Source: Chloroflexota bacterium (GTDB taxonomy: Bacteria; Chloroflexota; Anaerolineae; B4-G1). From it: a DNA stretch of 16,683 nt. The translations under genes were made by a program, and so were the position numbers. The stretch is from positions 1-16,683 of the forward strand of contig DSAR01000265.1 in assembly GCA_011046405.1 (NCBI GenBank), in the 5' to 3' direction. Positions 12,279-16,683 of this stretch are shown piece after piece (position 1 is the stretch's first letter; the number at the start of each line of letters is the position of its first letter). Below the pieces are notes generated by a model. That model was not told the DNA's origin. It made no database searches and worked only from the letters and a program-made list of their open reading frames with translations.

Positions 12279-12287
12279 TTCTCAATC

Positions 12288-13424
12288 ATGGCGAGAATCC
12301 TGGTTATCGACGACGAGAGCGATCTCCTCGAAATGATGCGCCTGGTGCTGGAAGGCCGGGGTGGGCACGAGGTCATCCTGAGCGCCGAAGGCCAGGACGG
12401 CCTGGAGAAAGCCCTGTCCAATCCTCCTGACCTGGCCATCATCGACGTGATGATGCCCGGCCTCACCGGATACGACATTTGCCGCCAGCTGCGGGCCAAC
12501 CCGGCAACCGCCTCGTTGCCCATCATCATTATGACCGCTCGAGGCCAACCCATGGACCGCCAGGCCGCCCTTGATGCTGGAGCCGACGAACATCTGGTCA
12601 AACCGGTGACGATGACTGAGATCCTCGAACACGTCAACGCTCAACTCGCCCAAAAGACCGGTCATCCTGTTCCCCACTACGTATACGTGTTGATGAGCCT
12701 GCGGGGAGGCGTGGGAGTCACGACCCTGGCCGTCAATCTGGCATTGGCGTGGCAACAAAGCGGCGTCTCGACCTGTCTGCTCGATTTCTGCCAGACGTCA
12801 GGTCACGCCGCATTGCACCTTGGATTGCGTCCTCAACCCACCTGGGCTGACCTGATCCAAAACGACGCTGCGACCATGGATGAAACAAGCATACAAACCC
12901 ATATCTTACAACACGAATCCGGGCTATCGGTGCTGGCATCGCCCTTTGTCCCCCCGACCGATCATCGCCTGACACCCGCTAACGCCCATCGCATACTCAA
13001 AATCTTACAACAACGCTTCACGATCACCATCGTAGACACCTCGTCAATCCTGGACGAGGTGATGTTTACGACGCTAGACCTGGCCTCGGCCATTGGGCTG
13101 GTGCTGGCGCCCGAGCCAGCAGCAATTCAAACGACTATGGGGACGATGCGGGCGCTCGCCAAGTGGCAAGAGAAATTTTTCCTCGTACTCAATCTGTTAA
13201 AATCGGGAAAAGACATTCCTATCCAAACACTCGAAAAGACACTCAGGCACAAGCTAACTGCTGTCATTCCTTTTGAGTCAGACCAGGCACGTGCGCTAAC
13301 GCAGGGTACGCCACTCACGTCGAAAAGCCCCAACTCGGCGTGGGCGCAATCGATACAAGCCATACGAGAAGCAGTATCACAGAAAGCCAAACGCCTTGAC
13401 CAAAATCCAACGGTCGGCGTATAA
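12288..13424 (+). CDS. Receiver domain fused to a CpaE/MinD-like ATPase domain
   Basis: Response regulator of 378 aa whose output domain is a CpaE/MinD-like P-loop domain. Receiver domain 1-120: Asp8 and Asp9 (ILVIDDES), phospho-acceptor Asp53 (AIIDVMMPG), Thr83 (IMTAR) and Lys105 (LVKPVTM), all intact. Domain two begins near 130: YVLMSLRGGVGVTTLAVNLA (134-153), then LLDFCQTSGHAALHLGL, and TIVDTSS as the Walker B region. CpaE-family proteins organise Tad/Flp pilus or related surface assembly. The deviant Walker A normally reads KGGxGK[TS]; here both lysines are gone (Arg139, Val144), so ATP hydrolysis is doubtful. AAAAGGAG (12267-12274) is the ribosome site, lying in the end of the previous gene. 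No histidine kinase or tad gene is in the window. Confidence 0.88.
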   Translation: MARILVIDDESDLLEMMRLVLEGRGGHEVILSAEGQDGLEKALSNPPDLAIIDVMMPGLTGYDICRQLRANPATASLPIIIMTARGQPMDRQAALDAGADEHLVKPVTMTEILEHVNAQLAQKTGHPVPHYVYVLMSLRGGVGVTTLAVNLALAWQQSGVSTCLLDFCQTSGHAALHLGLRPQPTWADLIQNDAATMDETSIQTHILQHESGLSVLASPFVPPTDHRLTPANAHRILKILQQRFTITIVDTSSILDEVMFTTLDLASAIGLVLAPEPAAIQTTMGTMRALAKWQEKFFLVLNLLKSGKDIPIQTLEKTLRHKLTAVIPFESDQARALTQGTPLTSKSPNSAWAQSIQAIREAVSQKAKRLDQNPTVGV

Positions 13425-13440
13425 ATGTGGAGGAAATTAG

Positions 13441-15462
13441 ATGAATAAAACACTTGCGGCGTTAGTTACCGCAGTCAGCGCGCTGGCCATCGCCAGTTGC
13501 TGCTGTTGTTGTGGCGGGTCTAACTGGGATCAATGGTCCGATTGGGATTGGGAGTGGCATCTCAAACCCACAATCACCTTCGGGGATCCAGGACTTGAAC
13601 TCAGCGCCCCACCCACTCCCGTACCCACCCCGGCCATCACCCGCGAACCGGTTGGTGACGTGGGGAGCGAAACGGAAAGGCTGCTCGAAGAGACCGTGGT
13701 GCCCGTCCGCGACCTACACGACCTGGCAATCCGGCTGCGGGGGCTCCCGCCCGATACCCCCCGGACGATCAATCCAGAGGGATCGCCCGATTACGAGGTC
13801 GGCACACGACGTCTGTTCCACGCCTCCAACGTCGATACCGACGAACAATTCGACGTCTACGCCATCCTGGAATACAAAACAGAGCACGTCTACATGTGGG
13901 TCGAAGAAGGCGTGCGCTTCAACCGGGACAACCTGGAGGCGGCTGCCGATCTCTTCGAGGAACAGACCTACGTCACGAACCGTGAATTCTTCGGTTCCGA
14001 ATGGGCCCCTGGCGTCGATAACGACCCTCACCTGAGCATCCTGCACGCGAGAGGATTGGGCAATTCGGTCGCCGGGTACTACTCCAGCGCCGACCAGTTC
14101 GTCTCGGCCGTGCGCGAGGATTCCAACGAGATGGAGATGTTCTACATCAACATCGACAACGTGACCATCAACGACAGTTTCTACAACGGCGTGCTATCCC
14201 ACGAGTTCCAGCACATGATCCACTGGCACAACGACCGCAACGAGGAGACCTGGCTCAACGAGGGCTTCTCGGAATTGGCCATGTATCTCAATGGCTTCGA
14301 TGTTGGCGGTTCCGAGTGGGTGTTCGCGATGAGGCCCGACACTCAACTGAATTCCTGGCCCGAGGGGCCGGGGGCCGCCGGGGCCAATTACGGCGCGGGC
14401 TACCTGTTCACCTCCTACTTCCTCGATCGCTTCGGTTCCGACGCCACCCAGATGCTCGTCGCCCACCGGGAAAACTCGCTGCCTAGCGTCGAGGCGGTGC
14501 TCCGGGAGATGGGCCTCGATATGACCTACGAGGATCTATTCGCCGATTGGGTCGTGGCCAACCAATTGGACGATCTCTCTCTGGCGGACGGCCGCTATGG
14601 ATACGAAGAAATCAATCTCCCCAGTTTCAAGATCGAATTCTCCTACGGAGAATCCGATTACCCGGTGTCGGAGAGCAGCACAGTCCACCAACATGCCACC
14701 GACTACGTCGAAATAAACGGACGCTCTCCCCTAACGTTCCAATTTACCGGCTCCACCCAGATCGGCCTGGTCAACACCAGCGCCTACAGCGGGCGCTACT
14801 TCTGGTGGTCGAACCGGGGTGACGATTCCAACATGATGCTCACACGGCCCTTCGACCTCTCTGACACCGACCAAGCCACGTTGGAATTTTGGACCTGGTA
14901 CGACATCGAAGAGGATTGGGACTACGCCTACGTGGAGATCAGCGCCGACGACGGCAAGACGTGGGAGATCCTGAAGACACCCTCCGGCACCGGCACCAAT
15001 CCCAACGGAAACTCCTTTGGCTGGGCGTATACCGGCCGGAGCGGCGGCGGTGGCACGGCCGAATGGATCCAGGAACAGATCGACATCTCCTCCTACGCCG
15101 GGCAAGAGGTCCTGATCCGCTTCGAGTATATCACCGACGACGCCGTGAACCGGCCCGGTTTCGTCCTGGACGACGTCTCGATTCCAGAAATCGACTACTT
15201 CTCCGATTTTGAGCAAGACGAAGATGGGTGGGAACCGGCCGGCTTCATCCGCCACGCCAACGTCCTGCCCCAACGCTGGCTCGTCCAACAGATTCTGTTT
15301 GGCCCCGAGACAAGCGTACAGCGTCTGGAACTGGAGGAAGATCAAACAGGGAGTTGGACCATTCCCCTCGATAACGACACGAACCGGGCCATCATCACCA
15401 TCTCGGGCCTGGCTCCGGTGACGACGGAGATCGGTTCGTACAGTTACGAAATCGTACCTTGA
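13441..15462 (+). CDS. Lipoprotein metallopeptidase, immune inhibitor A-like
   Basis: Exported zinc metallopeptidase, 673 aa. N-terminal signal peptide (MNKTLAALVTAVSALAIAS) ends in a lipobox-like L-A-I-A-S-C, with an unusual run of five cysteines (20-24), then a Trp/Asp stretch WDQWSDWDWEWH (29-40) with five tryptophans, and a Pro-rich linker (57-70). The catalytic site is HEFQH (254-258) in LSHEFQHMIHWHNDR, with a probable third ligand Glu274 in WLNEGFSELA, a gluzincin layout. The C-terminal half (about 445-600) resembles the beta domains of immune inhibitor A (M6) peptidases: WWSNRGDD, TWYDIEEDWDYAYVEISADD, GFVLDDVSI. GGAGG (13430-13434) precedes the ATG by 6 bases, 16 bases after the CpaE-like gene. 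It is a likely substrate of lipoprotein signal peptidase rather than of the LepB upstream. Substrates unknown. Confidence 0.88.
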   Translation: MNKTLAALVTAVSALAIASCCCCCGGSNWDQWSDWDWEWHLKPTITFGDPGLELSAPPTPVPTPAITREPVGDVGSETERLLEETVVPVRDLHDLAIRLRGLPPDTPRTINPEGSPDYEVGTRRLFHASNVDTDEQFDVYAILEYKTEHVYMWVEEGVRFNRDNLEAAADLFEEQTYVTNREFFGSEWAPGVDNDPHLSILHARGLGNSVAGYYSSADQFVSAVREDSNEMEMFYINIDNVTINDSFYNGVLSHEFQHMIHWHNDRNEETWLNEGFSELAMYLNGFDVGGSEWVFAMRPDTQLNSWPEGPGAAGANYGAGYLFTSYFLDRFGSDATQMLVAHRENSLPSVEAVLREMGLDMTYEDLFADWVVANQLDDLSLADGRYGYEEINLPSFKIEFSYGESDYPVSESSTVHQHATDYVEINGRSPLTFQFTGSTQIGLVNTSAYSGRYFWWSNRGDDSNMMLTRPFDLSDTDQATLEFWTWYDIEEDWDYAYVEISADDGKTWEILKTPSGTGTNPNGNSFGWAYTGRSGGGGTAEWIQEQIDISSYAGQEVLIRFEYITDDAVNRPGFVLDDVSIPEIDYFSDFEQDEDGWEPAGFIRHANVLPQRWLVQQILFGPETSVQRLELEEDQTGSWTIPLDNDTNRAIITISGLAPVTTEIGSYSYEIVP

Positions 15463-15552
15463 GGCAAAAGCCGTAAACGGCGCGTTCTTACCGGAAACCA
15501 GTTAGCCAGGTCTTTGCTGTGTAACACACGGCTATTGTGCGCTTCAAGCCTC

Positions 15553-16395
15553 CTACTCGCCCAGGCATTCCCTGACCAAATCCAGGGCCCCCGCCGTGTT
15601 CTGCCAGTGAACGCCCTGCTCGTTCCAATAGTAGTAGGCCTGATCCGCTCCCCCAAAGGTCACGTACTTGGGATCCAAACCCGGCGGTTTGGGATGACGA
15701 CGCTTGAGCAGTTCTTTGGCAATCAACGGCAAAAAACTGATCGCATCCATCAGGGCCAGTCGCGCCTCCTCCACCCGTCCCAACTGGCAGAGAGCCAGCA
15801 CACGCCCATAAACCAACTGCTCCATCCCATCGTCGGGATACCGTTCACAAAGCGCCAACACCCCTTGCGGATGATCGAGGAGAAAGCAGCAATCAACGAG
15901 CAGAGCGCGCACGCCCTGGTTATCGCCGGGATTTAGCGCCAGGACGTCGTTGAAAATTGCGAGCGCTTCCTCGATCCTTCCCCGGTTCAGGTACGCGAGC
16001 CCCAGGGCGTGACACGCCCGGAGGAACGGCCGATTCTCAAGCACTCCCCAGGGCAACAGATCCCGCCCCATCTCGAATTGGGCCGGCAGACAACCCATGC
16101 CCGCCTCCACGAGCGCTTGCCAGAGATGAAAGGCCTCCGCTTTTCGGCTCGTTCTATCGAGCAACAACGACAGGTGGTGATGGACGTCGATGAACTCCGG
16201 GTATTCGTCGATCAAATCCCGGTACATATCCTCCGCCATATCCCACTCACCCGATTTCCAGTAATCGAGCGCCTCGCGGAACGTCTCCATGACGTCCCAG
16301 TCGATTCGCGGATACTCAAACATCCAGTCTTCTTCACCCATCGGCGCCACCCGAACGGCGCCTTCGGGGAAGGTGATTGTTTTGCTATGTGCCAT
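15553..16395 (-). CDS. TPR-repeat protein
   Basis: Helical repeat protein, 280 aa, no signal peptide. At least four tetratricopeptide-like units are visible: ALDYWKSGEWDMAEDMYRDL, HHHLSLLLDRTSRKAEAFHL, ACHALGLAYLNRGRIEEAL (the clearest, ending LNPGD), and YGRVLALCQLGRVEEARLAL. Such repeats bind protein partners; no partner can be named. The N-terminal 30 residues (ITFPEGAVRVAPMGEEDWMF) form a short beta segment before the repeats. The start is the ATG at 16395 because AAGGAG lies 8 bases upstream on this strand; a longer in-frame start at 16440 would put this ribosome site inside the gene. It follows the partial gene at the window edge by 47 bases, probably in one operon, and converges with the metallopeptidase gene (90-base gap containing short palindromes, no clear terminator). 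Confidence 0.85.
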   Translation of the reverse strand: MAHSKTITFPEGAVRVAPMGEEDWMFEYPRIDWDVMETFREALDYWKSGEWDMAEDMYRDLIDEYPEFIDVHHHLSLLLDRTSRKAEAFHLWQALVEAGMGCLPAQFEMGRDLLPWGVLENRPFLRACHALGLAYLNRGRIEEALAIFNDVLALNPGDNQGVRALLVDCCFLLDHPQGVLALCERYPDDGMEQLVYGRVLALCQLGRVEEARLALMDAISFLPLIAKELLKRRHPKPPGLDPKYVTFGGADQAYYYWNEQGVHWQNTAGALDLVRECLGE

Positions 16396-16442
16396 CACCT
16401 GCTCCTTCTTTTCCACCTCTTCACTACATGAAGAAAACATCG

Positions 16443-16683
16443 CTAATCCAGGTATTTACCGACGATGGGAGATAGGCGCGCCTGGGTCTCATCGGGAACC
16501 AAATCCCGCTGGGTGATGAGGGCCGTCGACAGCGCCGCCCCACACACGCACGCCCGCTCCGTCTCCGCCAGCCGGGGGATCAGGCGCCGCAACGATTCCT
16601 GGGCCAGGTCGGCGTTGGCCGCCAACGTGGCCAGCAACGCCTCGACGCTGACCGGCTCCTCCGTCTCGTGCCACACGTCGTAA
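16443..16683 (-). CDS. C-terminal part of an unrecognised gene
   Basis: The minus-strand frame is open from the window edge to a TAG at 16443-16445, giving about 79 residues: YDVWHETEEPVSVEALL at the visible start, an alpha-helical middle (NADLAQESLRRLIPRLAE) with a CVCG pair, and the end SPIVGKYLD. A GTG at 16676 is a possible start, but the sequence before it stays open and no ribosome site is visible, so this is probably the 3' end of a longer gene. The helical pattern would suit a repeat protein. Function unknown. Confidence 0.5.
   Translation of the reverse strand, partial: YDVWHETEEPVSVEALLATLAANADLAQESLRRLIPRLAETERACVCGAALSTALITQRDLVPDETQARLSPIVGKYLD

Noticed and set aside
14731..15345. 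Minus-strand open frame opposite the metallopeptidase C-terminus
   Set aside because: Shadow of the immune inhibitor A-like beta domain; no independent motif or ribosome site.
15469..15530. Terminator between the metallopeptidase and TPR genes
   Set aside because: GCCGTAAACGGC has only a 5-bp stem with a 2-base loop and the TGTGTAACACA palindrome is equally short; neither has a T-run.
16396..16440. Upstream start for the TPR protein at 16440
   Set aside because: AAGGAG is placed 8 bases before the ATG at 16395, and the extra residues (Glu/Lys-rich) add no recognisable structure.

Overview
The window looks like a chromosomal segment of a GC-rich bacterium, most plausibly a Chloroflexota (Anaerolineae-like) lineage. 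This is inferred from the intergenic repeat families, the response regulator/CpaE fusion, the immune-inhibitor-A-like lipoprotein, and a valine T-box whose proximal Stem I resembles those of high-GC Gram-positives and Chloroflexota. No rRNA, tRNA, CRISPR array, transposase or phage gene was found.

Layout. (1) 1-1614: the 3' part of a polytopic membrane protein, a YfhO-like C-terminal tail fused in frame to a polysaccharide flippase. It converges with (2) a metallo-beta-lactamase-fold hydrolase on the minus strand (1611-2459) that lacks one expected metal-ligand histidine and may have a leaderless mRNA. (3) 2460-2930: a repeat-rich gap with palindromes, four tandem 20-bp units, and a larger inverted-repeat element that appears interrupted by a second repeat. 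(4) 2925-3314: a strong sigma70-type promoter (TTGACG-17-TATAAT) and a T-box leader with a GUC (valine) specifier and an intrinsic terminator. (5) 3328-4187: a VapBC-type toxin-antitoxin pair with its own promoter and a palindromic operator directly behind the T-box terminator. (6) 4234-9488: two complete valyl-tRNA synthetase genes in tandem, the first of the archaeal/rickettsial type and the second of the ordinary bacterial type, the latter carrying an in-frame heptamer repeat. (7) 9599-10932: a DUF362 protein and a VOC-fold protein, probably co-transcribed. (8) 10985-15462: a TTGCCA-17-TATAAT promoter followed by signal peptidase I, an unrecognised two-repeat protein, a receiver-CpaE/MinD-like fusion without P-loop lysines, and a large lipoprotein metallopeptidase with a poly-cysteine lipobox. 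(9) 15553-16683, minus strand: a TPR protein preceded by the 3' end of another gene.

How it works together. The central unit is a valine-sensing one. When tRNA-Val is uncharged, the T-box should read through its terminator into whatever lies downstream. What lies immediately downstream is not valS but a toxin-antitoxin pair, and only then two unlike ValRS enzymes. Either vapBC inserted between a valine T-box and its synthetase gene, or valine starvation now also drives toxin-antitoxin expression. This is the arrangement most worth a second look. The 10985-15462 cluster reads as a secretion or surface-assembly group (leader peptidase, Tad/CpaE-like regulator, exported protease), but that role is inferred from neighbours only.
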